From assembly GCA_007844125.1 (NCBI GenBank), contig CM017558.1, positions 52,511,334 to 52,575,333 of the forward strand: a stretch of 64,000 nucleotides of DNA, written 5' to 3'. Below are positions 33,101 through 48,100 of the stretch, piece after piece (the first letter of the stretch is position 1; each line of letters opens with the position of its first letter). The position numbers were made by a program, and so were the translations under genes. Below the pieces are notes generated by a model that saw only the letters and a list, made by a program, of their open reading frames with translations, did no database searches and was not told where the DNA came from. This stretch comes from Sinonovacula constricta (taxonomy: Eukaryota > Mollusca > Bivalvia > Cardiida > Solecurtidae).

Positions 33101-36100
33101 AGGTTTTAGAGAAATTTTGATATACGGGATAAATGTTTAAAGCGTGACATGTTAGTATTCTTCTAATCATGGATAATAATCTGCCACATGTTGTCTGAAG
33201 TACATACATTACCTGCGTATGTCACATACTGGTAAGTGTGCATTTAAAGATAAAATAAGAACTCAAACAATACAACTATAAGGCTAAATCACATGCTCTA
33301 ATTTGCATTTAAAATCTATTTTAATTAAAACAGAAATTAACAAAATCAAAAACTTACAAAGATTTTATTTAACTAATAGTTAAATGAGTAAGTTTTACTA
33401 AGAATGCAAAAAGTTCAACAACTAAAAGTTGAATATGATCTTAATTTGAGTATAAAACAAAAAGATTTAAAAGAACCATATGTAATATCAGAAAGATTAT
33501 AAAGCAAAAAGAAGAAATAACAATGACAAAAGAATCAACATTGCAAGGACAAATAGACACAAAGACAAATTACAAAATGACAAAAACTTAAATCCATCGA
33601 GTCTTAATTTTGTTTGTTATGTTTTTTGTTGTAATGATAAACTTAATATGTTTTTTTTGGCGATGTCCAGCTATATGGCTGGGTAGAAACACCGGCACAC
33701 CATGGGTGAGCTAGGAGACTGCCTCACAGTTAAGTTTTCTCAGAAACCAGCACTCAAACTTTTGTGGTGAGGGACTGAGGAGTTACAAGTCAAGGACTAT
33801 AACTGCTTGGTAATGGATGCCTCTACGTACATATTGTACAGGCAGATAGATGGACCATAGGCCAGCCAGGACTAATTTTAATGAGCAGTTGGCCACTTAT
33901 GATAGGTTGCCAATTAAACACACAATTTCACAAAAAACTAAGTTTTCTTGAGTCATTTAAAAACCTTTGATTTTAGCAGTGAGCATCAAAAATCATTATA
34001 GCTATTTAAAATCATCATTGTTTGAAATAATCTTCAAAAGACTGACATGCAAAAATAGTCCATGAATGTGTAACACCACAAGGATAATGTGCTGTTACAG
34101 ACTAGATATATAAAATATTACAGATATAACATTCCCTGTCAGTATGACAAATAAGAGCTACTAGTTTTAATGTGTTATAATTGACAAGAGTGGAATGTAA
34201 TCTAAGGCTTCTTGAAGCTGCCAATGTTGTGTTAGTCTGAGACAGACATGGTCAGAATGCCAAGAGTGACCTGAAAATGTGCAATCTTTCCAGCACTGAT
34301 CCACTGAATGGAGTTGCATGGAGTGTGGGAGTTAGACACTCTAACAACCGGCGGCCTACCCCAGAAACTGGAACAACCACAGCAGTAAACTAACATCAGG
34401 ATCAGATATACCTTAATTCACTTTATATTACCAAACTGCCAGTATTACCAACTTAAACCCTGTCAGAGAAAATGATGATATTTATAAGTTATAAATGTTC
34501 AAAAATCAGTTCTGCAAAGATGGTGTTCACTCCAGACAATCATATTGCTGCCTTCATTGTGACAGTATTCTTGCACATCCAGTGAGATATTCCCAACACT
34601 GGGTGGACAGCTTGTGGAACTACTCTTATAATCACTTTTGCTTTAGGAAGGGAGCTGTACAATTACCATTTTCTTACGATTTAAGTATTTTTGGAGCTGG
34701 ATTTTAAACCTCCGGTCATTAATACCTGTATTGCTACCAAGGCCAGTGAAAGAGGATGATGATGATGATGATAACAATGAAGATGATATATGATGATGAC
34801 GACGATGATGATAAGAAGATGATGATGATGATAATAACAATGTCAAAATGATCAGAATGACAATAACTATGTATATGTTGCAGATGATACACACTCCACA
34901 CTGGTCTTTTAATAAAGACCAGAACAATAAGGGTAGTCATGAAAATGTTAGGGATTCACTCACCTGATAAAATATAAATATACAAAATCGTTTTTTTGAC
35001 ATAACTCATAGCCTTTGTAATAATTCTTGCTATATTACTTTCACCTTGATGATCAGTCAAATCATCAGAAAGGCCACATCCTGGACGTTGTCATCACGAA
35101 GGACACTTGTGTAGTCATATCTAACGTCAGTGTGTTCGATCCAGCTTTCTGAGATTACAGTGGCCACTCTTGTATGGATTATTTGGCAGTGCAGTTCAAA
35201 ACGGTGTTTGAAAAGCCTGCCAACCCTGTCAAATCCATCATCATCATCATCATCATCAAATGCTCAGGCCGGGTGGCCCTTGGCACCTTTCACAGTAGCA
35301 GACCATTTCTTGCGGTTTTGTGCCTGTCTTATTGCAGTAGCTATAGGAATACCAGTGTCTTTCCTAACTTGATCTTGCCATCTCAGTGGTGGTCTCCCTC
35401 TACCGCGATTGCCTTGGAAGTCTTGTATTAGGACAGTTTTGACAAAGCTGTCGTCTGGTCTTCTCGAAATGTGTCCGAACCATTTTAGCCTCCTCATCCT
35501 GATGACCTCACTAATGTTTTGGACATTAAGTATTTTCCTTATAGTGATGTTGGTAATTCTTTCAAGCTTATTAACACCTAGAATTGCTCTCAAGCATCTC
35601 ATTTCGAAGACTTCAAGTTTTCTGATATCTGACGTGGTGACACTCCAGGTCTCGGAGGCATACAGTACAATTGGCAGAATGAGTGAATTGTAGAGGCGTG
35701 CTTTCAATTTATTTGTTATTGATAGTTGGTTCCAAATGTTGGTTTTCAGCCTGCCAAAGGCAGATGATGCAATTCCAATCCTTCTTTCAATTTCCGTTGA
35801 AGTGTCTGGTATATTACTTCCCAGGAATACAAAGTTGTTAACATGTTCAATTTGGTTGCCATCGATGGTAATGTCTATATTATTTTCTGAGGAAAGGATC
35901 TTACATTTAGAGGAGTTTATTTTCATGCCCCATTTCTTGCACGCTGTTTCGAGTGCTTCAGATGATAGTTTCAGCTTTTCGAAAATGCAAGAAATAAGTG
36001 TGGTGTCATCTGCATATCGAATGTCATTAGTAAGGTTATTATCCAGGGCAAGAGAACTGTTGGTGTGGCTCCTTAGCTCTTTCATTACAAACTCAAGGAA

Positions 36101-39100
36101 GATGTTAAAAAGGGTTGGGGAAAGCAGACATCCTTGTCTCACACCAACATTGACTTCAAACCATTCTGTGAGCTGCCCATTGATTGTCACTGCACATTCT
36201 GTGGTCTTATACATTTCTTCAATAAGGTATACTACTGTTGGATCAACTCCTATCGCCAACATCATTTTCCAAAGTGCTTTCCTCCAGATGGTGTCAAATG
36301 CAGCTTTAAAATCTATAAAGTTAAAATGCAAGGGGACTTTATGTTCGTTGGCCTTCTCAATAAGTTGTCTAACAATAAAGATAGCGTCTACTGTTCCCCT
36401 ACCAGGTCTGAAACCGAACTGACTCTCACTCATCAGGTCTTCTGCTCTTTGCTTAATTCTGTCTAAAAGGATTTTACAGAACACTTTACCTGGAATGGAA
36501 AGAAGGGAAATTGCACGGTAGTTTGCAGGATCTAATTTATCCCCCTTTTTATAAACTGGAGTGACTATCATTTTAGACCAGTCTTTTGGTATGCTTTTAT
36601 CCTTCCAGGCTGAATTGAATATTTTGACAAGCATTTCACACATTGGTTTCCCCCCTGCCTTCAATACCTCTGCAGTGATATTGTCTATACCTGGTGCTTT
36701 GTGCAATTTCATTCTCTTGATTGCATTTGTTACTTCTTGTATAGTGATGTCTGTGTGTGTCTCTACATTATTAGGTGGATCAGGTAAGGAGTCATAGGCT
36801 TCCTCTTCATGTGGAAACTCTGTATTTAGGTGACTCTTGAAGTGCTTTTTCCAGCAATCAAGTATTTCATCAGTGTTGGTGTGGATATTACCCATGACGT
36901 CTTTTGTTGCATTGATGGGTTTTTCCTTTTTGCCTTCAAGGCGTCTGACATTCTTAAACAAATTGTGTGTGTTATTTCTCCTAAAATCATCTTCCATGCT
37001 CTCAACTAGTTGTTCTAAGTTAGCTTTTTTCTTTGATCTAACTGACTTCTTTACTTGTTTGTTAAGGTCATTATATTGAGCTCGGAGCTGATAGTTGTTT
37101 GGCTTTATCATCAGTTCCTTTCTAGCAGATCTTCTTTCATCGCATAGTTTTATGGTTTGAGAATCCAGCCCGTGTACGTGCTTTCGCTTACTAATGCCAG
37201 CAATTTCCTGCGTTGTCATATTTACTGTGTCTTTAAATGAGCAGTAGAGAGTGTCAATGTCATTTTGCTCAGAATCACTAAGTTCACTGAAACGGTTTTT
37301 AAGACATAATTCAAAACGTCTTGTTAATGCGGGGTCGTTTAAGAGTTTGTCAACATCAAACCGTTTAGTATGGGAGGGTTTCTTTCTCAGAGGCTGACCT
37401 GTGGAAATGGTTAGGTTTGCAATCACAAGGAAGTGGTCAGTATAGACGTCGGCGGAGTGGAATGCTCTAGAGTTTGTTATCTTGGTTCTGAGACTATCTT
37501 TGACAATAATATAGTCTATTTGGTTAAAAGTAGCACCGTCAGGGGAAAGCCAAGTTGCTCGTCTCTTGTTCTTGTGCCTGAATATGGTGTTAGTGATTAC
37601 AAGGTTGTTAATAGAACAAAATTGTAATAGGTTGTTGCCTCTTTCATTAGATGTGCCTAATCCATATTTACCAACTACTTCGGGCCAGTTTTCATGTGAG
37701 TTTCCACCTACTTTTGCATTAAAATCTCCCATCAGGATGATATTTGCTTTCTTATTGGTGTTATTAACAATAGATTGTAATTGGTTGTAGAAGTCTTCAA
37801 TCGCACTCTCATTATATGTGCTGTCTGGGGCATAGACTTGAATGAAGGTGAATTCCTGTGTGTCAAATTTAAAGGTGGCACTAATAATTCTCTCAGAATG
37901 GCATTCATAGTGAGTGAGTTGTTGGAAAACGGTCTTATCAATTATGAAGCCAACCCCTTGCCTACATGTGGTGTCTTTTCTTGCTGAGTGTATCACCACA
38001 TAGTTGCTTTTCTCAAATGCTTCTTCTACATCTTTATTCCAATGTGTCTCAGCTAAACCAAGGATCTTCAGGTTAAACCTTTCCATTTCCATAACCACTT
38101 GTTCAAGTTTACCATCAACATTCAAGGTTCTCACATTCCATGTAGCAATAGAGGAGAGAGAAGAAGTATCCTTCTCAACCGGGAGATTCTTAGCACCCTC
38201 TCTCTTTCGAGTGCCCGGGACTGAGGGCCGTGATTTTGGTGTTATACGGTAAATATCACTCGATTGATCTAAATGGATTATGTGATGACATGAGGAATGC
38301 CCTTGAGTTCAACATCAAGCAAGGAAACTATGAGCAATTTGTTGATGCATACAATATCGGTGTAAGGAGGCTAGTCGACAAGCATTCTCCATAACAGCAT
38401 AAGACCATCACAATTTGACCACATGCTCCATGGTTCTCTGATGAGCTTCATGATGCGAAATGGGAAAAACGTTGTCTTGAATGTCTGTGGCTCAAGTCCA
38501 ACTTGGAAGGTTATGGTCAGATGTACTTGGCTCAGTGTCGTAGAGTCAGCACAAAGCAGGTCAAGGCCTACCTGAAGACTGCAGCTGCAACCACAAGGAC
38601 ATATACCTCATTGTCAAATGTCTCCTTGGAGAGAGTACAGACTTGGTGCTTCCGGAGCACTCATCGACCTCGTTAAACATTTCAGTGAGTTTTATTGAGA
38701 TCATGAAAATCAGGAAAGGGATAGGCTGTCATACCCGTGCTAGCTCCAGAATTACATCTACTTTTTCATGTTTCACTCCTGCAAGAGATTTGAAAACTCA
38801 TCACTGCCAGTCTGAATAAGTCTTGCGCATTGGACCATCTACCAACGTGGTTGATGAAAGAGTGTATTGACAAACTTGTGCCACTACTCAAGAACATTGT
38901 GAACGGTGCGTTACGTGAAGGCCAAGTTTCCCGATTCACTCAAGATGGCTCACAACACCCTGCTACTTAAAAAGCTGGTCTTGACCAAGAGGTTGACAAG
39001 AACTACCATCCAATCTCCAATCCAAGCTTTCTGTCTCATTTGACTGAAACAACACATCTTCACGTTCAATCTGATAAATTAAAATCACTGGACCAGGGTG

Positions 39101-42100
39101 ATGTGGTTGTTTTGTCTATGCTCGACTTATCAGCAACCTTCGATACTTTGGACCACAAGACACTTACTGAATGCTCAAGATTAGGTTTGGTATTTCCAGT
39201 GTAGCCTTGGAGTAGTTCGCTTCGTACCTTAGTAATCTACACTGGTCAGTGTATATATCAGGCAACTGCTCAAAGCCCCATAAGCTCAGATTTGGTGTAC
39301 TCCAGGGGTCTGTTCTGGGGCCTAACCTCTACACCCTGTTCACATGGGCTCTTGGTGATCTGATTAGGCAACATGGCCTGGACGATATATAACATATATG
39401 CTGACGATACACAATTGTACATCTTCTTTAAGCGCGAATGTGTTGCGAATCAAGAACAAGCTATCCAGCGCTTAGAAGACTGTTTGAAGGACATCAGCAC
39501 ATGGATGGATACCAACTTTCTTAAGCTCAATAGCGATAAAGCTGAAGTGTTGCTTTTTGCACCTAAGAGGTCATCACCGGACATATTTGATATATCTTTC
39601 AATGTCAATGGCATTTCTGTCAGATCCATTGAATCTGTAAGAAATCTTGGTGTTGTGTTTGACCAAACAATGTCCATGGACCAGGAAGTTAAATCAGTTG
39701 CACAGACTTGCTACATGCATTCAAGGAAAAAATGTCGTCAGAGACGCTGCTTGTCTGAAAGCTCACTTAAATCACTGGTTCATGGACTCATTACTTCACG
39801 CTTGGACTATTGCAACGCAATGTTAACTGGCCTTGCAAATAACAAAGATCTTTACAAAGAAATCAAAATTCGGCAGCTTGTTTTATCATTGGCATGAAAC
39901 AGTCTGACTACATTTCTCCTATTCTTGTGGATTTACACCAGTAAGTAGTCAATCGACTACAAGGTTCTGGTGCACACTTTCCTTGGCACTGCACCAACCT
40001 ACATATGAGATATGAGCACTCTTGTGATAAAGGCACCTTAATATATGGTAATTTTAATAATAATAATAAAATAGCAAGCAAATGATATGAAATTCTGTAT
40101 ATAATAATGAAGCACTTGATATTTGAACAAGAAAGATTAGAAGCAACAAAAGTGTCTAAAGTAACGGTGGAAAACTAAAGCATGCATATTGTGACACTGA
40201 ACACTGTACTTGGCATGCATAAATAGATCCTGATAAAGAACAAATCACCAAGGCATTCATGATAAACAGAAGTGTCTAACTAAACGATGTGCATCACTGA
40301 ATAAAAACTAAATGATAAGGGGTTTTATAGAAATAATCCAATCAAATTATAAACACAGAAAACGTGAATTAAGCATCAACTTATTTCAAAATTTCTAAAA
40401 TGTCACAAAGTTAAGCAAAATTATCACATAAAGTTTATACTTGGTTGAATTTCAATTTACTTAAAATACATTTCTAGTACAAAGGAGAAATTCTCTAAAG
40501 GAGCCTAACAGAGGCATAATTATTAGGCATAAATAATTTCTCAAGTAAAATGATGCAGTAACCTATATATACAATATAAGACTATGACTATGGGTCATAT
40601 TACAGTCCCAATTTAAATGCATGTCTATTTTTGGAAGCATCACCTGTTTATGACACCCTGGTGACATATTCTTGCACTGTCCAGTTATTTACTAACTCTT
40701 AACCTGCCACAGCTGTTATCAATCCATATGACATCCTTAGTTTTGTGCTAACATCTTCATGCACAGTTAAAGACCTGTAAATATAGACTTATCAGCAAAT
40801 AGTGTTGATCCTGATCACAATGACCACAGTGGTGGTTGTCTGATCAGTATCTACATTATTTGGGCAAGCCTGAACAATTCATGTCTAGCAGGTTAGGAGT
40901 TAAAATGATACAATTGTACACTTGCAGATTCCATACCTTTGCCTGCAAACCTTCCGTCTTTCCTACAATCTATAGCCAAAAAAAACAAACAAATGATGGG
41001 GTGTAGGGATGTTTTTACTGTAATACTGTATTATAACTGGATGCCAGTCTGTCTGTGAGGCATATATTCCACCCCATGAACTTAATTAGCCCTGGCAGAT
41101 AACTATGCAATCTACTGTTGTGGTAGTTCCTGAAGACAATACATGTACAGAAAACATGTTAGTCAAAATTCTCTCATACTGTAATTAAGTCTATGCATCA
41201 AAATTTATACAGCTATGCTCTTGGAAGTTTATCAAACTTATCTGTATTTTCTGTAACTATTTTTGTCTAGCTGTGAACTAAATGTTATTAATACATCTAA
41301 CATATTGTTTTTTTCTAACAATAACATAACAGCATGTGGAGTGTTGATGAGAAGAAACAAACACACCAAGAATTACGTCAACAGACACATGCATACACAT
41401 GTGCACACACACAAACTTGAACATAAAAATAATAGTTTCAAATACTTCTTGACATCTTACTATAAATGTGTATCTTTTATTGTTTAGTTAAAATATTGTA
41501 ACGATTATTTGAGAATTCTCATTTAAGTTTTGTATAAGTTAATATTAAAGATACAAAATAAGTGCATATAACATACATGTATGTTTGGTAATGTCCACAA
41601 AACATGCCAGTACCTCCCCCTAAAAGATAAGCTAGAAAATTTCAGTTGTCCCTCTTCTTTTGAAAGCTATGATTTACATCACAACAAACTGTTGGTTGTG
41701 TTCTTGGTATGGTTCTATGTACATCATTCATGTAGCTTCCTCAGGTAATGACTTCCAGCAAAGCTTTATAAAACTAAACAAATTAACCCAATAAACTAGT
41801 TAATTTACCACTGTTTTATAAAAAAAGTCAGGGCAACATATCATATCCAAATTATCTTGATTACTCTTTGATTATTAATATCTGATTAAAAAAACAAAAA
41901 CAAATTCTATTAGGATATCTTCATATAATTTATCTAACAAACAGAAACATTAGTTGTGGATGTTCAAAAACTGAAATCTGAATAGAACATTTAATTGAAG
42001 AGACAAAACTAATATTAAAAGTCATAAACTGTATCAACAATGGTATATTAATTATGTTTATATTATGTTTATGCCCAATTTGCATTATTTAAGTGATAAT

Positions 42101-45100
42101 AAATATACAAAATTTATCATTTTATTGCCAAAAAATTAGTGTATAAATGGGAAAATTGTTTTGGTGAGGACAGGCAGAATGAATAGCCAAAATACATGAG
42201 ACTGCATCATTAACCAGATCCATAGTATTTAAGCCATGTCCCAAAAGTGCAGAAAAAAGATAATTCCAATAAGTGGTCACATTTCTTTTAATATTATTTT
42301 CATCTCTTTCAAAACTACTGTAATGTCATGTCCTACAAATAGTAGGTAATGTCATGTAGGAAGAACAGATAACTACATCTCAACTGCAAGAAAGGTTCAT
42401 TAATAAAGTAGTTCAGCAGTAAAAATATGCCATGCCTGCTAATACAGTATGTGTTCATGTTCATTTGTTATTTTCTTTTTGTAGTGGTTAGTTGATGCAA
42501 TGTCAACATTTTCTAATATTTTGCTTTGTGTGTTTTAAGTTTTTACTATAAAATACATTAGCATTCTTATCATAAAAAGAAAACAGAAGTGGCAAATATT
42601 TGATGCAACATTAGAAAGTGTATTAAAAAAGTATTGTTCTTTTATTTCTATTCTATATCTAAATCAAGTACAGTGTTTACAGCTAAAGGACTAAGGCAAG
42701 TACAGTGTTGGGGGCTAAAGGACATCTCTACATGTTTTCAGTTCTGTTTAATGTTTTGTTGAAAACTTTGTTCTTTTCTTCAATATTTGGCTTTAATCTT
42801 AATAAAAAAAAAGAGCACATCAGCAAATATGAATTTGAACAGGTATGCAAAAAGTTATTATGATTTAAGTATTATTAATATTAAGTTTGTTTCAGCAAAG
42901 TACAAACTAGGTTACAAATCAAAACCATGCCTCTAAACTAGCAGAATTAAAAGAACAAATAAAATTATGTTATTTCATTTTTACAAAAATCAACATGCTA
43001 AGACATCTAATAAAATAAAAATTTAAACAAGTGATTGAATATACCAAAGCAAGCATTATTTTAATTGTAAAATTATTGGCTTATAACATATGTAAACAAT
43101 TCAACTTTCATTCAAAGGTATCTCATCAATATTTTTATGTTACTACTTCAACATTCTGGGCTTGACTGCCTTTTATCTTTTCTTGTCAATAAAATCATCT
43201 AAAGTAACCTTTAATACAATATCTCTAGTTCAATTATTTTTATTTTTTTACTTGAGTTTAAGTTATTTTATTTACGAAACTGCTCTTCATTGTCGTCATT
43301 ATTATTTGTCCTGCACATGACAATTCTGATATTGAAATATTGTAGGAGAAAACATCCTTAAATGTTTTGGCATGGTTTAACTTGATTTGTCAATCTCTTG
43401 TAAAGACAATCTTGTATTAACTGACCTGTACAAGTTTCTCATGGACAGCATAGAAGTCCTGCAGCTTCCTTGTGACAACCCAGCCCTCAGTGCTGTTCTG
43501 AAGGTTCTGGGAGTTACTACTGCCAGAAAGATGGATGACAATCACAAACACAGGCACTTTCTCACCCTCTGGCATCTACACACGATAAAATGTGAAAAAC
43601 AAATCATCACTAAAATGTTTTAACAAAATCAATGGTAATCATTTTGTGGAAATAAATACTAAGTAATGTATAGGGAAAAACAATTACTATGTTAAATTCT
43701 AGCATGTGTCATGGTTGTTGACTAAAAACCAAGTGTTTAATCAGAAATGTGATCTTATACTGCTGTATCAATTAATTCTTGACATATAAATGCAAGTGTT
43801 CATGCTAATGTTGGAAGTAGGGCAATGAATTATTATACTGATTATGTTATTATGACTGTTTCCAGCAAGGGGGCCTTTAATTGTATTTGAAAGAAACAAT
43901 ATGTAAAACAAAACTGTGCATGACCAGTCCAACATGTAAATATAAAGCAAGAGGGCAACAATGGCCCCATATAGCTAAATGGAGAACACTAGTGTTCAGT
44001 ATAATTTACAATCTAATCACAAGACTAAATATACACAACTGTGTCCTTGGAGTCTAGTGATTACAATATTTGACTGTGTCATATATAACATACCTATTAC
44101 AGAGTACACTTGGCTGTGGGGGTCATGTGTGTGTGTGTTACTCCCAAAATTTACACAAAGGTGAAAATGGCTGAGTCATGAAATTATTTCCATTACTATA
44201 ATTATATTATAAACTTCATACATTGTTTAAAAGTTAAGACAAATGGAAGCTGTACTTACAGTACTCTCATATATGTGTGCCTTCCACTTGCCGACATTCT
44301 CACACCAGTTGGTTGTCCGTTCTATGTGAGCCTCGAGGTTACGTTTCTCAGCCTCCAGACCTCGTACTTCCTCCTCCAAGTCCTCCTCTGCCTTCCTATA
44401 CTGTAGCAAAATTTAACAATAATATAAACCCATAAACTTGTTTTAAATCAACATTAGTTTTCTTAGTTATTTGTTAACAATATTTTTAGTATTATGTGAT
44501 ATAATATAAGGTAAGAAGGATTTCAATCTTTCCTTTTCCCGAAGCTTGTCTTTATTTAAAGCTGATATTTTGAGTTTATGTCTGAGGTTGGCTGAGAATG
44601 ATGGGTAAATACAAGCCTTAGAGTGAAGCCAAAAACCCTCACATTGGCATCTGTCTTGCTGGACATCCTGACAGCCTCGAGAGCCTGTCGCTTGTTGCCA
44701 ATTCTCTGGTCCAGCTGCTGAAGCCGCTGTTTTGCATTATATGACTGGGTGGAGAACATTCCTTCTCTCTCCTCTTCACCATCAGACCAGCCCTCCTTTG
44801 GCTCAAAGAACAACTCATCTACATACACATGATACTGTATAATGTACATTCATAAAAAGGCCTGTCCAAGTATCCTCATGTTACATTAAACCTAGCAAAT
44901 CCTTGACTTCTATGTATCATCAAGTAACATCAAACCTAACAAATCCTTGACTTCTATGTATCATCAAGTAACATCAAACCTAGCAAATCCTTGACTTCTA
45001 TCTATCATCAAGTAACATCAAACCTAGCAAATCCTTGACTTCTATGTATCATCAAGTAACATCAAACCTAACAAATCCTTGACTTCTATCTATCATCAAG

Positions 45101-48100
45101 TAACATCAAACCGAACAAATCCTTGACTTCTATGTATCAATTAAGTAACATCAAACCTAACAAATCCTTGACTTCTATCTATCATCAAGTAACATCAAAC
45201 CTAACAAATCCTTGACTTCTATGTATCATCAAGTAACATCAAACCTAGCAAATCCTTGACTTCTATCTATCATCAAGTAACATCAAACCTAGCAAATCCT
45301 TGACTTCTATGTATCATCAAGTAACATCAAACCTAGCAAATCCTTGACTTCTATCTATCATCAAGTAACATCAAACCTAACAAATCCTTGACTTCTATGT
45401 ATCATCAAGTAACATCAAACCTAGCAAATCCTTGACTTCTATCTATCATCAAGTGGCATAAAACCTAGCAAATCCATGACTTCTATCTATCATCAAGTAA
45501 CATCAAACCTAGCAAATCCATGACTTCTATCTATCATCAAGTAGCATCAAACCTAGCAAATCCTTGACTTCTATCTATCATTAAGTGGCATAAACCCTAG
45601 CAAATCCATGACTTCTATGTATCATCAAGTAGCATAAAACCTAGCAAATCCATGACTTCTATCTATCATCAAGTGGCATAAAACCTAGCAAATCCATGAC
45701 TTCTATGTATCATCAAGTAACATCAAACCTAGCAAATCCATGACTTCTATGTATCATCAAGTGGCATAAAACCTAGCAAATCCATGACTTCTATGTATAA
45801 TCAATCCCCATGAATCTTGATATAACATAAAAGATGGCATAATAAACGCTGGGATCAGCAAAGATAAATGTTTTCCTAATAGCTCCTTTCAATAAAAAAA
45901 AAAGTGCTTTTAAGTAAAAGCTGCTTTTAGGTCATTCATTTTAAAGAGAGTAATTAACAGTATAATTATTATATTTAGCAATTACAGATGATTGCTTTAA
46001 ATCAGAAACAGGCGACTTAAAATGTCCATTATTATGAAGAAAATTATAGCAAAATGTTCATTATCTTAAAATAAGAGGTAAATGATGGTCCATAATTGCT
46101 CACCTAAAGACCCATATCTTCAGAAGACAAACATTTTGACTAAGTTCTGTGAAAATTGGACCAAAATTGTTGCCTCAAGCATGTTCACTTGGTTATTCTA
46201 GGATTTTTTTGACCCAACATGACCTAGTTGCAAACCCATGCAATATTAAATGATAACACATTTCTGACAAAATTCTGTGAAGATCAGACCAAATGTGGCC
46301 TCTTGGGTGTTCACAAAGTGTTCATTACCCATGAAGGGTGATTAGAAAAGCTGACCATGAGCACACATGATCAGGTGAGCTAAAATTCCAAACAGTGCAT
46401 TATTGTTGCTTGTTTGTTGAAATTATTGTCCCACTAACAGTATTTCAGTTATTTGGAGACAGTGTCCGGATGATGAAGCTAAAGCGAACTCCCTTCACAA
46501 TACCACCACACCCAGTCTCAGTATCTTGTCACTGAGCCAACCATAGAACTACCAATTTTTTGCTTGAGTGTTGGCAAGGGAGCTGTATCATATCAGGTTA
46601 ATATAACACAAAAACAAAACTATTTTCATGCCAAGATACAAAATTATAAAAATAAATTTAAGGATTTTTAGGGTTTAAGGGATGGGTTTTGAGGTATTTC
46701 ATAAAAACAAGTTTCACTAGAATACCTGTAAACTGCTCCTCCTTACCTTTATTGGAGGGGGTTTTAGCCTCCTCTCCACCTTCATTTAGAAGAGTGACAT
46801 AGTTGTTGTAGACATCGCTCACGAGGAATGATGGGTAGTGCTGTTCCTCCAACAATTTGGCAATTGTCTGCTGGGCCTCAAAAAATGCTTCTGGACCCTA
46901 AATAGAAAAGGGCAAAAATACACATTAATGGCAAATATAACATATAAATTATAATTCTCATGACAAGACAAAGAAAAGGATGATTGGATCTTCCAATGCA
47001 AAAACTTGTAAAATGATAATCTTTGGAAAAATAACAGGTTGTTTGTGTGATGATTAACCCCTTAAAATGCAGATTCAATTCAGATTCATGTCTATTTGAC
47101 TGCTTATACCTAAATAATACCTTAGAAATATTTTGCAATATGAATGACATCTGCAACTTATATGGGCAAAAACATGTTTTCTTAAAAAATTACAGGTCTT
47201 AAAAAGTCTTACACACAAGTCTTGCTCATATAATAAAGACAAGAAATGATGACATTGACATAAGCCCTGATACATGCAATGAACTTAAATATGACCTTGA
47301 CATTGAGTTTGCACTTGTAATTAGTATACAGGACACACCTTTAAACCCTCAAATGTATGTCAGTAAGATGATGTTATATACAAAAATATATACAAGATAC
47401 ATGAATAACTGTAAAAGATATTTAATATGACCATGATCATAATGGTTAAACTGTAAATGCTATGCTTAAGACAGACAGATAAATGCACTTGCAGAAGTAC
47501 AATGTGACTGCTATATGCCACCAATAAGGACACTATAAGAAAGCAAAATCTATGCTGTGTACAGATATGGTAATTACCACTGACTCAATTATGGTTTATT
47601 ATAATAACATATATACATCCACTTACTGAGTCGCCTTTCATAAATGTTTCCATTCTCCTGACTCTTGGTTTATCGATAAAGTTCTTTACTCTGCTAGCAC
47701 TACTAGAGATATAGCGCTGGTATGTATCGGCAGCAACATGATGTTGCTGACGCTATGGAGATTTGGAAAAAAACAAGGAAAAATGCATTAAAATTTTTTG
47801 CATAGAAATACATTTTGTAAGAGGTACATCTGTGGATAGAGTTGCTGATTTGTTACTATTTGACCAATCAGCCTCTCCCCAAATGAATTGAATCACTTTC
47901 AGGGCGAGAATTTCCATATGGAGGGATCTTCCAGCTGAACAGGGGTGGTTCTCCCAGACATTTGTCTGGGATCCTTTTTCACCAGTAATAGCTGAAGATC
48001 TCTATAACGACCATAATTTCTGTAATGTTTCTCAAAAAACATGTTTTATTAAGGACAGGACATGAGTCATGTGTTCACATATAAGTATCACTAGTGAACC

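Larger units (their letters stand above)
31757..35050. other. SNX25 intron 14, distal part
   Basis: AT-rich intron with a SINE relic at 33650-33860, a diverged repeat near 34540-34700 (AAGGGAGCTGTACAA, shared with 46580) and a GAT-rich microsatellite at 34754-34830. No exon or gene was recognised. The serine/histidine-rich frames here come from the GAT repeat. Confidence 0.5.
35045..40035 (+). pseudogene. Decayed CR1/L2-type LINE, split by the RTE insertion
   Basis: The left part (35045-35234) ends an endonuclease domain (QKGHILDVVITKDT, ISNVSVFDPAF). The right part starts at 38251 (KYHSIDLNGLCDDMRNAL) and goes on with APWFSDELHDAKWEKR, LSMLDLSATFDTLDHKTL, LQGSVLGPNLYTLF and NIYADDTQLY (39390-39420). 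A 174-codon open stretch at 39373-39897 covers the palm and thumb (ISTWMDTNFLKLNSDK, RSIESVRNLGVVFD). The end resembles the usual DYISPIL...LH block. Several stops and frameshifts break it, and the 5' third is missing. YADDTQLY and QGSVLGP place it in the CR1/L2/Jockey group. It sits in SNX25 intron 14, antisense to the gene. Confidence 0.85.

Noticed and set aside
34643..34940. Histidine/serine-rich minus-strand frames
   Set aside because: They are translations of the GAT-rich microsatellite.
35736..36466. 228- and 110-codon plus-strand frames
   Set aside because: They are antisense shadows of the RTE endonuclease-RT frame.
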